Shown here: positions 17,051-25,020 of the stretch, piece by piece
Position numbering within the stretch: position 1 is the first letter of the stretch
Layout: every line of letters starts with the position of its first letter
Origin: Aurantibacter sp034110465
Lineage (GTDB): Bacteria > Bacteroidota > Bacteroidia > Flavobacteriales > Flavobacteriaceae
Reading direction: 5' to 3'
DNA length: 64,000 nucleotides
Assembly (NCBI GenBank): GCA_034110465.1
Contig: JAWUZD010000012.1
Location: 170,439 to 234,438, forward strand
Notes under the pieces: generated by a model
The model's database searches: none
Told to the model about the DNA's origin: nothing
The model's input: the letters and a program-made list of their open reading frames with translations, nothing else
Program-made: the position numbers and the translations under genes

Positions 17051-20000
17051 CTGAATTCATTTAACAATATACAAGATAAATTAGAACAATTTGTAAGTAA
17101 ATATTACACCAACAGATTAATTAAAGGTGCTATTTTATTTTTTGCAATTGGATTGTTATATTTCATACTAACGCTTTTAGTTGAGCATTTTTTATGGCTT
17201 AATTCTACATTAAGAACGGCTTTATTTTTGTTGTTTATATTAGTTGAACTAGGTCTTTTTACTGTGTTTATAATGATTCCTTTGATTTATTTGTTCAAAC
17301 TTAAAAAAGGAATTAATTTTAATGATGCCTCTAAACTTATTGGAGAACATTTTCCTGAAGTTAAAGATAAATTAACCAATGTATTACAGCTAAAAGAAGA
17401 TAATTCTAACTCGGAATTAATATTAGCTAGTATTAATCAGAAAGCGGAAGAGTTAAGTCCAATTCCATTTAAAAATGCAGTTAATTTTAGAACAAATACC
17501 AAATATGTAAAATATGCGCTAATTCCATTATTAATTTTAGGCGCTTTTTACGCATCAGGAAAAATAGATTGGTTTAGTAAAAGTTACAATCGTGTGGTAA
17601 ATTATAACGTGGCTTATGAGCCGCCAGCTCCATTTAAGTTTTTTATACTGAATGAGAATTTAGAAACCATAGAAAACAAATCTCTTACTCTTTATATTGA
17701 AACTATTGGTAATGTTATTCCAGAGAATGCAAGTATAGCCTTTAATAACGAAACTTACTTTTTAGAATCTAAAAGTTCTGGCGTTTTTGAGTATACATTT
17801 AATCGTGTAAACCAACCTATTACATTTAACTTATCTGCTAATAGTGTAAAATCAAAACCTTATACAATTAACTTAATAAATGCACCGCAGATTATAAGTT
17901 TTGATATGACTTTAGATTATCCTTCTTATACGGGTAAAAAAAACGAAACTCTTAAAAGTATTGGTAGCGCAATAATCCCTCAAGGTACAAAAGTAAGCTG
18001 GAATGTAAAGAGTAAATCTACAGAAAAACTTATGTTTTATTCCAAAGACTCTTTGGCTTTTACAAAAGTAGATTCAGATTTATTTAATCTATCTAATCGT
18101 TTTTATAATTCAACGGATTACTCACTAAGTACAACAAATAAAAACCTTAATAATTACGAAAATTTAGCCTTTAGCTTAAAAGTAATTAAAGATCAATATC
18201 CAGAAATTAATGTGCAATCTAAAACAGATTCTTTAGACCTACAAACACTTTATTTTTTTGGAGAAGTAAGTGATGATTATGGATTAACTAACTTAAAATT
18301 AGTCTATTACCCTACAAATGAAGAAGACAAAATAAAGACTCAAAATATTCCTATCTCTAATGGGAATTTTTCTGAGTTTATAAGTAGTTTCCCAAATAAT
18401 CTTTCTATTGAAGAAGGTAAGCCTTATGAATTATATTTTCAAGTGTATGATAATGATGCTTCAACCAAAAACAAGAACACTAAGAGTAAAGTCTTCTCAT
18501 ATAGAAAAAGAACTAATTCTGAAGAAGAGCAGAAACAGTTGCAGGAACAAAGTAAAACTATTCAGGATTTAAGTAAATCTTTAAAGCAATTTGATAAACA
18601 GGAAAATGAATTAAAAGAATTATCTAAAACTCAAAAAGAAAAATCTACGCTAAGTTTTAACGATAAAAAGAAAATCGAGCAATTTTTGGAACGTCAGAAA
18701 AATCAAAAGAAATTAATGCAAGATTTCAATAAAAAGTTGAAAGATAACTTGGAAGAATTTCAGAAGAAAACAGACGAATCTCCTAAAAAAGAAGACCAGC
18801 CTAAAGATCAATTCAAGGAAGATTTAAAAAAACGCCTTGAAGAAAATGAAGAAAAACTTAAGGAAGACGAAAAGCTTTTAGAGGAACTTCAAAAATTAAT
18901 GGAGAAGTTTGATAAAGAAGAGTTTTCTGAAAAAATGGATAATTTATCTAAAAAATCTAAAAACCAAAAGAAAAGTTTAGAGCAAATATTAGAATTAACT
19001 AAAAAGTATTACGTTACAAAAAAGCTTGAGAAAATTGGCAAAGAATTAGATGCTTTAGCAAAAAAACAAGACGCTTTAGCAAATAAAAAAGATGAAGAAA
19101 ACACCAAAGAAGAACAGGATAAGTTAAACGAAGAATTTAATAACCTTAAAAAACAGTTAGACGAATTAGAAAAGGACAATAAAAACCTTAAAAATCCAGT
19201 TAAATTACCTCGAAACAAAAACATAGAAGAGAATGTTTCTGAAGATCAAAAAGATGCTTCAGAAGCTTTAAAAGAAGAACAGGAAAGTGCAGAGGAATCA
19301 GAACAGGAAAATTCAAAGAAAAAAGCAAAGAAAAAACAAAAAAGCGCTGCACAACAACTCAAAAAAATGAGTATGAGTATGCAGAAAAGTATGCAAGGTG
19401 CGCAACAAGAAAAAATGGAAGAAGATACAGCTATGCTTCGCCAAATATTAGATAATTTAGTGTTGTTCTCTTTTAATCAAGAAGCAAATATGGATGATTT
19501 TTCTAAAATTGACATTAACCATAGCGAGTATTCTAAGTATTTAAGAATACAGAACAATTTAAAATCAAATTTCGAGCATATAGACGATAGCTTATTTTCA
19601 TTATCTCTACGTCAACCAAAAATTTCTGAAAAAGTTAATACCGAAATCAGTAATGTGTATTATAATATTGATAAAGCATTAGCGCTGTTAGCAGAAAACG
19701 ATTTATATAAAGCTATTGGAACACAGCAATATGTTATTACAGCAGCAAATACTTTAGCCGACTTTTTAAGTGACATTTTAGACCAAATGCAAAATCAGCA
19801 AATGGGAATGCCTGCTCCTGGAGAAGGCGAAGGTGGAATGCCAATGCCAGACATTATAATTTCTCAAGAAGAATTAGCTAAGAAAATGGAAAAAGGTTCT
19901 AAAAAAGGAGAGAAAGGCGAAGATGGAGAGTCTGGTGAGAAAGGCGAAAAAGGAAAAGAAGGAAAGAAAGGTAAAGATGGTGAAAGCGGCGAATCTGGTG

Positions 20001-20608
20001 AAAGTGGTAAGTCAGGAAAATCTGGTAAAACAGGAAAAAACGGACAATCTGGTGAAAGTGGTGAAGGAGAAAGTGGGAAAGGAAATAAGAATGGTAAAAA
20101 CGGTAAGAGCGGAAAAGGTAAAGGTAAATCTGGTGAAGGAAAAGACGGTAATAATCCAGAAGGTAAACCTGGAACTTCTGAAGAAATGAATGGCGAATTA
20201 TTTCAAATTTACCAACAACAACAAATGCTTCGTCAAGCTTTAGAAGAACGTTTAGAACGTGACGGAATTAGAGAAACTGGAGATGCTTCAAAATTGATTA
20301 AAGAAATGGAGCAAGTAGAATTAGATATTTTAAATAAAGGTTTTACGCAAGAAACTGCATCTAAAATGAAGAATATTCAGCATCAATTAATGAAATTACA
20401 AAAGGCAACGTTGCAGCAAAATGAAGATACTAAACGTAAATCAGAAGCTAATAAAAAGGAATTCGAAAACACGTCAACTAATCAAATAGAAACCGCAAAA
20501 CAATATTTTAATACCACTGAAATATTAAACAAACAACATTTACCTTTGCAACCAATTTATAAGCAAAAAGTACAACAGTATTTTAAACAAGATAATGATA
20601 AGTTATAA
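17051..20608 (+). CDS. DUF4175 large membrane/coiled-coil protein with collagen-like Gly-X-Y stretch
   Basis: About 1185 aa. Two N-terminal membrane helices (ILFFAIGLLYFILTLLVEHF; ALFLLFILVELGLFTVFIMI) and a third near residue 155 precede an Ig-like/beta-rich extracytoplasmic part. Next comes a very long Lys/Glu/Gln coiled coil (about 500-760) and a helical region. A Gly-X-Y tract (19894-20172) leads into the C-terminal helices. No ATG precedes the first helix. The frame is open from 17039, and the family-like N-terminus NSFNNIQDKLEQFVSKYYTN suggests a CTG start at 17051 or an ATT at 17048; a later TTG at 17153 would delete half of the first helix. Its end overlaps ybeY by 14 bp. The family lies next to ybeY-mnmG in many flavobacteria (recalled); the function is not known. 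Confidence 0.85.
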   Translation: MNSFNNIQDKLEQFVSKYYTNRLIKGAILFFAIGLLYFILTLLVEHFLWLNSTLRTALFLLFILVELGLFTVFIMIPLIYLFKLKKGINFNDASKLIGEHFPEVKDKLTNVLQLKEDNSNSELILASINQKAEELSPIPFKNAVNFRTNTKYVKYALIPLLILGAFYASGKIDWFSKSYNRVVNYNVAYEPPAPFKFFILNENLETIENKSLTLYIETIGNVIPENASIAFNNETYFLESKSSGVFEYTFNRVNQPITFNLSANSVKSKPYTINLINAPQIISFDMTLDYPSYTGKKNETLKSIGSAIIPQGTKVSWNVKSKSTEKLMFYSKDSLAFTKVDSDLFNLSNRFYNSTDYSLSTTNKNLNNYENLAFSLKVIKDQYPEINVQSKTDSLDLQTLYFFGEVSDDYGLTNLKLVYYPTNEEDKIKTQNIPISNGNFSEFISSFPNNLSIEEGKPYELYFQVYDNDASTKNKNTKSKVFSYRKRTNSEEEQKQLQEQSKTIQDLSKSLKQFDKQENELKELSKTQKEKSTLSFNDKKKIEQFLERQKNQKKLMQDFNKKLKDNLEEFQKKTDESPKKEDQPKDQFKEDLKKRLEENEEKLKEDEKLLEELQKLMEKFDKEEFSEKMDNLSKKSKNQKKSLEQILELTKKYYVTKKLEKIGKELDALAKKQDALANKKDEENTKEEQDKLNEEFNNLKKQLDELEKDNKNLKNPVKLPRNKNIEENVSEDQKDASEALKEEQESAEESEQENSKKKAKKKQKSAAQQLKKMSMSMQKSMQGAQQEKMEEDTAMLRQILDNLVLFSFNQEANMDDFSKIDINHSEYSKYLRIQNNLKSNFEHIDDSLFSLSLRQPKISEKVNTEISNVYYNIDKALALLAENDLYKAIGTQQYVITAANTLADFLSDILDQMQNQQMGMPAPGEGEGGMPMPDIIISQEELAKKMEKGSKKGEKGEDGESGEKGEKGKEGKKGKDGESGESGESGKSGKSGKTGKNGQSGESGEGESGKGNKNGKNGKSGKGKGKSGEGKDGNNPEGKPGTSEEMNGELFQIYQQQQMLRQALEERLERDGIRETGDASKLIKEMEQVELDILNKGFTQETASKMKNIQHQLMKLQKATLQQNEDTKRKSEANKKEFENTSTNQIETAKQYFNTTEILNKQHLPLQPIYKQKVQQYFKQDNDKL
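19894..20172 (+). repeat. Collagen-like Gly-X-Y coding repeat inside the DUF4175 gene
   Basis: About 93 codons of Gly-X-Y triplets with X/Y mostly Lys, Glu, Ser or Asp (for example GEKGEDGESGEKGEKGKEGK and GESGESGESGKSGKSGKTGK). The DNA is correspondingly purine-rich, with tandem ggtgaaagtggt-type units prone to length change. Confidence 0.85.
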
Positions 20609-21008
20609 CTACGAAACCGAATTTAATTTAGAAAATGAATCACTTTTAACAGACTGGATTAATCAGGTTGTAGAAAGTCATAATTGCACCATTCAAGAAG
20701 TAAATTATATTTTTGTGGATGATGAATATCAACATAAATTAAATGTCGAATTTTTAAATCACGACACATTAACTGATATTATTAGTTTTGACTATTCCCT
20801 AGGAAACAATCTACAAGGCGATATTTATATTTCTATTGAACGTGTAACTGATAATGCTAAAGATTTTAAGGTTTCTTTTGTGGAAGAATTACATCGTGTA
20901 TTAATTCATGGTATTTTACATTATTGTGGTTTTAAAGACAAGACAGATGCGGATGCAAAATTAATGCGCTCCATGGAGGATGAAGCTTTAAAGCTATGGT
21001 CTAAATAA
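20595..21008 (+). CDS. ybeY: Endoribonuclease YbeY (rRNA maturation factor)
   Basis: 137 aa UPF0054 protein needed for 16S rRNA 3'-end processing and 70S quality control. The signature region is EELHRVLIHGILHYCGFKDKTDADAKLMRSMEDEAL. Two His of the HGxLHxxGxxH zinc motif are present, but the third position is Lys (FKDK), which I recall as usual in Bacteroidota. It starts at ATG 20595 inside the end of the DUF4175 gene and is probably translationally coupled to it. Confidence 0.9.
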   Translation: MISYNYETEFNLENESLLTDWINQVVESHNCTIQEVNYIFVDDEYQHKLNVEFLNHDTLTDIISFDYSLGNNLQGDIYISIERVTDNAKDFKVSFVEELHRVLIHGILHYCGFKDKTDADAKLMRSMEDEALKLWSK

Positions 21009-21017
21009 TCGATTCAG

Positions 21018-21025
21018 TATCTTTG
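21018..21025 (+). promoter_or_regulatory. Putative mnmG promoter (-7 box)
   Basis: TATCTTTG fits TAnnTTTG. The expected start of transcription (about 21032) lies just upstream of a parS-type palindrome, placing that site in the mnmG leader. Confidence 0.5.
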
Positions 21026-21046
21026 CAAAAAAATTATATCTCTTAA

Positions 21047-21062
21047 TGTTCCACGTGGAACA
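21047..21062. promoter_or_regulatory. parS-type ParB-binding site (copy 1)
   Basis: TGTTCCACGTGGAACA, a perfect 16-bp palindrome that matches the parS consensus family of ParB (Spo0J) proteins. It lies in the 68-bp gap between ybeY and mnmG. A near-identical copy follows mnmG at 22956. Confidence 0.8.
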
Positions 21063-21076
21063 ACACACCTAGAATT

Positions 21077-22948
21077 ATGTTTAACGAAATTTATGATGTA
21101 ATAGTTGTTGGCGCAGGTCATGCAGGAAGTGAAGCTGCTGCTGCTGCTGCAAATATGGGCTCAAAAACCTTATTGATTACAATGAGTCTTCAAAATATTG
21201 CACAAATGTCTTGTAACCCAGCTATGGGCGGAATTGCTAAAGGACAAATTGTAAGAGAAATAGATGCTTTAGGTGGATATAGTGGAATAGTTTCAGACAC
21301 ATCAGCTATTCAGTTTAAAATGCTGAATAAATCTAAAGGACCTGCAATGTGGAGTCCTAGAGTTCAAAGTGATAGAATGCGTTTTGCAGAAGATTGGAGA
21401 ACACTTTTAGAAGGAACGGAAAATCTTGATTTCTATCAAGAAATGGTTGCTGGGTTAATAATGGAAAACCACAAAGTGGTTGGCGTAAAAACATCGCTTG
21501 GCGTAGAAATTAAATCTAAATCTGTTGTACTTACTAATGGTACTTTTTTAAATGGTTTAATTCATATAGGAGATAAAAATTTTGGTGGAGGAAGAGCTGG
21601 AGAAAGAAATTCAACTGGTATTACAGAACAGCTAATTACATTGGGTTTTGAATCTGGCAGAATGAAAACAGGAACTCCACCAAGAGTAGATGGAAGATCT
21701 TTAGATTTTTCTAAAATGATAGAGCAACCTGGAGATTCTAACCCGGATAAATTCTCGTATTTAGATATTACAAAACCACTAACTAATCAGCGTTCTTGTC
21801 ATATGTCTTATACAAGTTTAGAAGTTCACGATTTGTTACGTGAAGGCTTTGATAGAAGTCCCATGTTTAACGGAAGAATTAAAAGCCTTGGGCCAAGATA
21901 TTGTCCATCTATTGAAGATAAAATAAATAGGTTTGCAGATAAAGATAGACATCAATTATTTGTTGAACCAGAAGGATGGAATACTTGCGAATATTATATA
22001 AATGGTTTTTCAACATCGCTACCAGAAGATGTTCAGTTTAAAGCATTACGATCTGTTGTTGGGTTTGAAAACGTGAAATTTTTCAGACCAGGATACGCTA
22101 TCGAATATGACTATTTTCAACCAACACAATTAAAACACACTCTAGAAACAAAGCTTGTTAGTGGATTATATTTTGCTGGTCAAATAAATGGTACAACAGG
22201 ATATGAAGAAGCTGCATCTCAGGGCTTAATGGCTGGAATAAATGCAGCTCTTAAAGTTCAAGAACGTGAACCATTTATACTAAAAAGAGATGAGGCTTAC
22301 ATTGGTGTTTTAATAGATGACCTAATTACAAAAGGAACCGAAGAACCATATAGAATGTTTACCTCTAGAGCAGAATACAGAACATTGCTTAGACAAGATA
22401 ATGCAGATTTAAGATTAACTCCAAAAGGGTATGATTTAGGGTTAGCATCTAAAAAACGCTTAAAACGAATGGAAGAAAAACATTCTAGGGCACAAAATTT
22501 TGTAGACTTTTTTAAAGAAACAAGTGTAACTCCAAAAGAAGTTAATCCTATATTGTCTGCTAAAGAATCTGCTGAGGTTAAACAACAGGATAAGATGTTT
22601 AAGTTATTTGCTAGACCAAACATAACTATGGATGACATGAAGCAAATTGCTTCTGTTTCAGATTATTTAAAGGTTAATGATTTAGATAGAGAAGAATTAG
22701 AACAAGCTGAAATTCAAGTAAAATATGCAGGATATATTAACAAGGAAAAACTAAACGCAGACAAGTTAAAACGTTTAGAAAATATAAAAATACCTGAAGG
22801 ATTCGACTACTCAAAACTTCAATCTATGAGTTTTGAAGCGAGAGAAAAACTGAAAAAAATTCGACCAATAACGATATCTCAAGCCAGTAGAGTTAGTGGT
22901 GTTTCACCAAGTGATATTTCAGTTTTATTGGTTTTTTTAGGACGATAG
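21077..22948 (+). CDS. mnmG: tRNA uridine-5-carboxymethylaminomethyl modification enzyme, large subunit
   Basis: 623 aa, the standard MnmG/GidA length. FAD Rossmann motif VIVVGAGHAGSEAAAAAANMG at residues 6-26. Signature blocks are SCNPAMGGIAKGQIVREIDALGG and GQINGTTGYEEAASQGLMAGINAAL, and the C-terminal MnmE/tRNA-binding helices are present. With MnmE it modifies U34 of several tRNAs. It starts at ATG 21077 and is framed on both sides by parS-type palindromes. Confidence 0.97.
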   Translation: MFNEIYDVIVVGAGHAGSEAAAAAANMGSKTLLITMSLQNIAQMSCNPAMGGIAKGQIVREIDALGGYSGIVSDTSAIQFKMLNKSKGPAMWSPRVQSDRMRFAEDWRTLLEGTENLDFYQEMVAGLIMENHKVVGVKTSLGVEIKSKSVVLTNGTFLNGLIHIGDKNFGGGRAGERNSTGITEQLITLGFESGRMKTGTPPRVDGRSLDFSKMIEQPGDSNPDKFSYLDITKPLTNQRSCHMSYTSLEVHDLLREGFDRSPMFNGRIKSLGPRYCPSIEDKINRFADKDRHQLFVEPEGWNTCEYYINGFSTSLPEDVQFKALRSVVGFENVKFFRPGYAIEYDYFQPTQLKHTLETKLVSGLYFAGQINGTTGYEEAASQGLMAGINAALKVQEREPFILKRDEAYIGVLIDDLITKGTEEPYRMFTSRAEYRTLLRQDNADLRLTPKGYDLGLASKKRLKRMEEKHSRAQNFVDFFKETSVTPKEVNPILSAKESAEVKQQDKMFKLFARPNITMDDMKQIASVSDYLKVNDLDREELEQAEIQVKYAGYINKEKLNADKLKRLENIKIPEGFDYSKLQSMSFEAREKLKKIRPITISQASRVSGVSPSDISVLLVFLGR

Positions 22949-22955
22949 AAAACAA

Positions 22956-22971
22956 TGTTCCACGTGGAACT
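22956..22971. promoter_or_regulatory. parS-type ParB-binding site (copy 2)
   Basis: TGTTCCACGTGGAACT, identical to copy 1 except the last base, 8 bp after the mnmG stop and 7 bp before the next start codon. Confidence 0.75.
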
Positions 22972-22978
22972 ATTATAA

Positions 22979-23410
22979 ATGCATCAACTAATTATTAATA
23001 AAAAGCATAACATTTACAAATCCATAGCAGGAATATTAATTGCAATTTGGACTGTAAATTCACACTATTTATTATATTTTAATTGGCTAATTTTGGTAAA
23101 ACTATTTTTAATTTTGTGGCTATTTGGACTTGGTGAGTTTTATTATTTTGATTCAAATAAAAAGCAATTAAGAGTTACAACTTTTCTAAAATATCCTATT
23201 ATAAAACAAAATTTTATAAAATCATTTCCTGAATATATTTCAATTTATAAATCAACTTCTTCTGAATCTTACGAGTTATATTTGTATTCGAACAGAAAAA
23301 AAAGAGTAGTTTTAAACACAAATAATTATAATGAATTGTGCTTAAAAGCTAATCAGATTAGTCATCTTTTAGCTATACAATTTTATAATCCCTACGAGTC
23401 TTATGATTAA
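22979..23410 (+). CDS. Small membrane protein of unknown function
   Basis: 143 aa. Two hydrophobic stretches near the N-terminus (IAGILIAIWTVNSHYLLYF and WLILVKLFLILWLFGLGEFYYF, about residues 15-58) are followed by a soluble beta-rich part rich in Tyr, Lys and Asn. A PH-like membrane-associated fold (YFDSNKKQLRVTTFLKYPII ... VVLNTNNYNELCLKANQI) is possible. I do not recognise the family. The gene overlaps the methyltransferase gene by 8 bp and follows mnmG by 30 bp with a parS site between. Confidence 0.6.
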   Translation: MHQLIINKKHNIYKSIAGILIAIWTVNSHYLLYFNWLILVKLFLILWLFGLGEFYYFDSNKKQLRVTTFLKYPIIKQNFIKSFPEYISIYKSTSSESYELYLYSNRKKRVVLNTNNYNELCLKANQISHLLAIQFYNPYESYD

Positions 23411-24242
23411 TATTAAAGTTAAAGATTTTTCGGTTTCAGGTGAAGAATTCACTTTAATAGAGAATACAGAATTTGGTTATCTGGAAACAACACCAAAACC
23501 AAAAGTAGAAGATTTATCTAAGTATTATAAATCTGAAGACTATATTTCACATACAAATACACAACGTAATTGGTTCGAAAAAGCCTATCATAAAGTTAGA
23601 CAGATTACGTTAAAACAAAAATTAAATTTAATCAATTCATTTAAAACTGAAACAAAATCTATTTTAGATATAGGTTGCGGTACAGGACATTTTTTAGAGA
23701 CTTGTAAAAATAACGGTTGGAAAATAACCGGAATAGAACCAGACGAAAGCGCTAGAGAAATAGCAAATAACATTTTAATTAACAAAGCTTTTAATATAGA
23801 TAAGTTAAATAAACTTGAAAAATCGAGTTTTGATGTGATTACCTTGTGGCATGTTTTGGAGCATTTACCAAATCTACAAGAACAATTAAATCTAATAAAT
23901 TCATTATTAAAAACTAACGGGAAACTAATAATTGCTGTTCCTAACTTCAATAGTTATGATGCGAAATACTACAAAGCAAATTGGGCAGCATTAGATGTTC
24001 CAAGACACTTGTGGCACTTTAATAAAAAAAGCATAAAAAAACTAGCTGCAAATTCTAGATTTAATCTTGAAAAAGTTAAGCCTATGTGGTTTGATGCCTT
24101 TTATGTGTCTTTATTATCTGAAAAAATTAAGTCTGGAAGTAAAAATATAATTAAAGCATTTATTGTTGGATTACTTTCAAATTTATCAGCATTAATAACA
24201 AAAGAAGCTTCTTCACACATTTATATTCTAAAGAAAATCTAA
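23403..24242 (+). CDS. Class I SAM-dependent methyltransferase
   Basis: 279 aa. Methyltransferase motif I SILDIGCGTGHFLETCKNNG (about residues 86-105), acidic motif II GIEPDESA and motif IV FDVITLWHVLEHLPN are all visible, followed by VPNFNSYDAKYYKANWAALDVPRHLWHF. This matches the Methyltransf_23 type found with cell-surface or quinone-like substrates. The C-terminus carries a hydrophobic segment (AFIVGLLSNLSALI). The substrate is unknown. It overlaps the upstream membrane-protein gene, so the two are cotranscribed. Confidence 0.85.
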   Translation: MINIKVKDFSVSGEEFTLIENTEFGYLETTPKPKVEDLSKYYKSEDYISHTNTQRNWFEKAYHKVRQITLKQKLNLINSFKTETKSILDIGCGTGHFLETCKNNGWKITGIEPDESAREIANNILINKAFNIDKLNKLEKSSFDVITLWHVLEHLPNLQEQLNLINSLLKTNGKLIIAVPNFNSYDAKYYKANWAALDVPRHLWHFNKKSIKKLAANSRFNLEKVKPMWFDAFYVSLLSEKIKSGSKNIIKAFIVGLLSNLSALITKEASSHIYILKKI

Positions 24243-24458
24243 TTTATCAATTTAAGGTGTAATAATTATTAGATTTTAAAGCTTAACATAAATTGCTTGC
24301 CAAAACAATTAAAAGCAGCTTAAACGAGCTTATTCAAACACAAGACCAATAGAATATATTTATTAAAACAACTATGTTTATAAATTATTTGAATAACACA
24401 TTAATATAGTCGCTAGATTTAATTGATTATACCTTTAAATTAAAATTAACAAGATTAA

Positions 24459-24466
24459 TAAATTTG
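24459..24466 (+). promoter_or_regulatory. Putative promoter of the OmpH-like/M1 gene pair
   Basis: TAAATTTG fits TAnnTTTG and lies 37 bp before the ATG at 24503. The 260 bp between 24243 and 24502 hold nothing else that I can identify. Confidence 0.5.
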
Positions 24467-24502
24467 TTTTCTATTTTAGCACACTATAAATATATATCAA
24501 AG

Positions 24503-25018
24503 ATGAAAAAATTAAGCATTGCAGTATTAGCATTAATGGCATTAACTTCTTGTCAAAAACAAAAAATAGCATTTTTAGATACAGGTAAAGTTGTAAATGA
24601 AATTAAGATCAAGAAAAGTGTAGAAGAAAAATACAAACAAAAAGAAGCTGCTTTAACTCAGAAAACAGATAGTCTAAAATTAGCATTTCAAACAGAAATT
24701 CAAGAAGCTAGTGCTTTAGCAGCAAATATGAAAGACCAGAATAAAATCCAACAACTGTCTCAGTCTTTTCAGCAAAAAGAACAAATGCTAACAAGACAAA
24801 TTCAGTCAGAACAACAACTACTTGCAAGCGGTTATAGAACAGAAATTGATTCTGTAATTAACAACGTAAAAACTTTTGTAAAAGGTTACGGTAAAACTAA
24901 TGGCTACGATTTTATCCTAGGAACAAGCGATAACACAGCAAGTGTTATGTATGCTAAAGAAACAACAGATTTAACCGAAGATATCATTAAAGCTTTTGAT
25001 ACTGAAAACGATAAATAA
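24503..25018 (+). CDS. OmpH/Skp-family periplasmic chaperone-like lipoprotein
   Basis: 171 aa. The SPII signal ALMALTSCQ makes Cys14 or nearby the lipidated residue. Skp-like pattern: a short beta strand (KIAFLDTGKVVNEI), a long amphipathic coiled coil (KYKQKEAALTQKTDSLKLAF ... QQLSQSFQQKEQMLTRQIQ) and a closing strand (YDFILGTSDNTASVMYAKET). Skp proteins hold unfolded outer-membrane proteins. The frame extends to a TTG at 24464, but that codon is part of the -7 box, so ATG 24503 is used. It ends 2 bp before the M1 peptidase gene, forming an operon. Confidence 0.85.
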   Translation: MKKLSIAVLALMALTSCQKQKIAFLDTGKVVNEIKIKKSVEEKYKQKEAALTQKTDSLKLAFQTEIQEASALAANMKDQNKIQQLSQSFQQKEQMLTRQIQSEQQLLASGYRTEIDSVINNVKTFVKGYGKTNGYDFILGTSDNTASVMYAKETTDLTEDIIKAFDTENDK

Positions 25019-25020
25019 TT

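Noticed and set aside
17153..17155. TTG as the start of the DUF4175 gene
   Set aside because: It would cut the first membrane helix in half, while the open frame continues upstream with a family-like N-terminus.
19923..20189. Alternative plus-strand frame through the collagen-like tract (Lys/Val-rich)
   Set aside because: A shifted reading of the GGT/GAA/AAA repeats; the Gly-X-Y frame is continuous with the DUF4175 protein.
22297..22638. 113-codon open frame antisense to mnmG
   Set aside because: Overlaps conserved mnmG coding sequence and has no recognisable feature.
24464..24502. TTG-started N-terminal extension of the OmpH-like lipoprotein
   Set aside because: The TTG is part of the -7 promoter box, and the extension would place sequence before a perfect SPII signal peptide.
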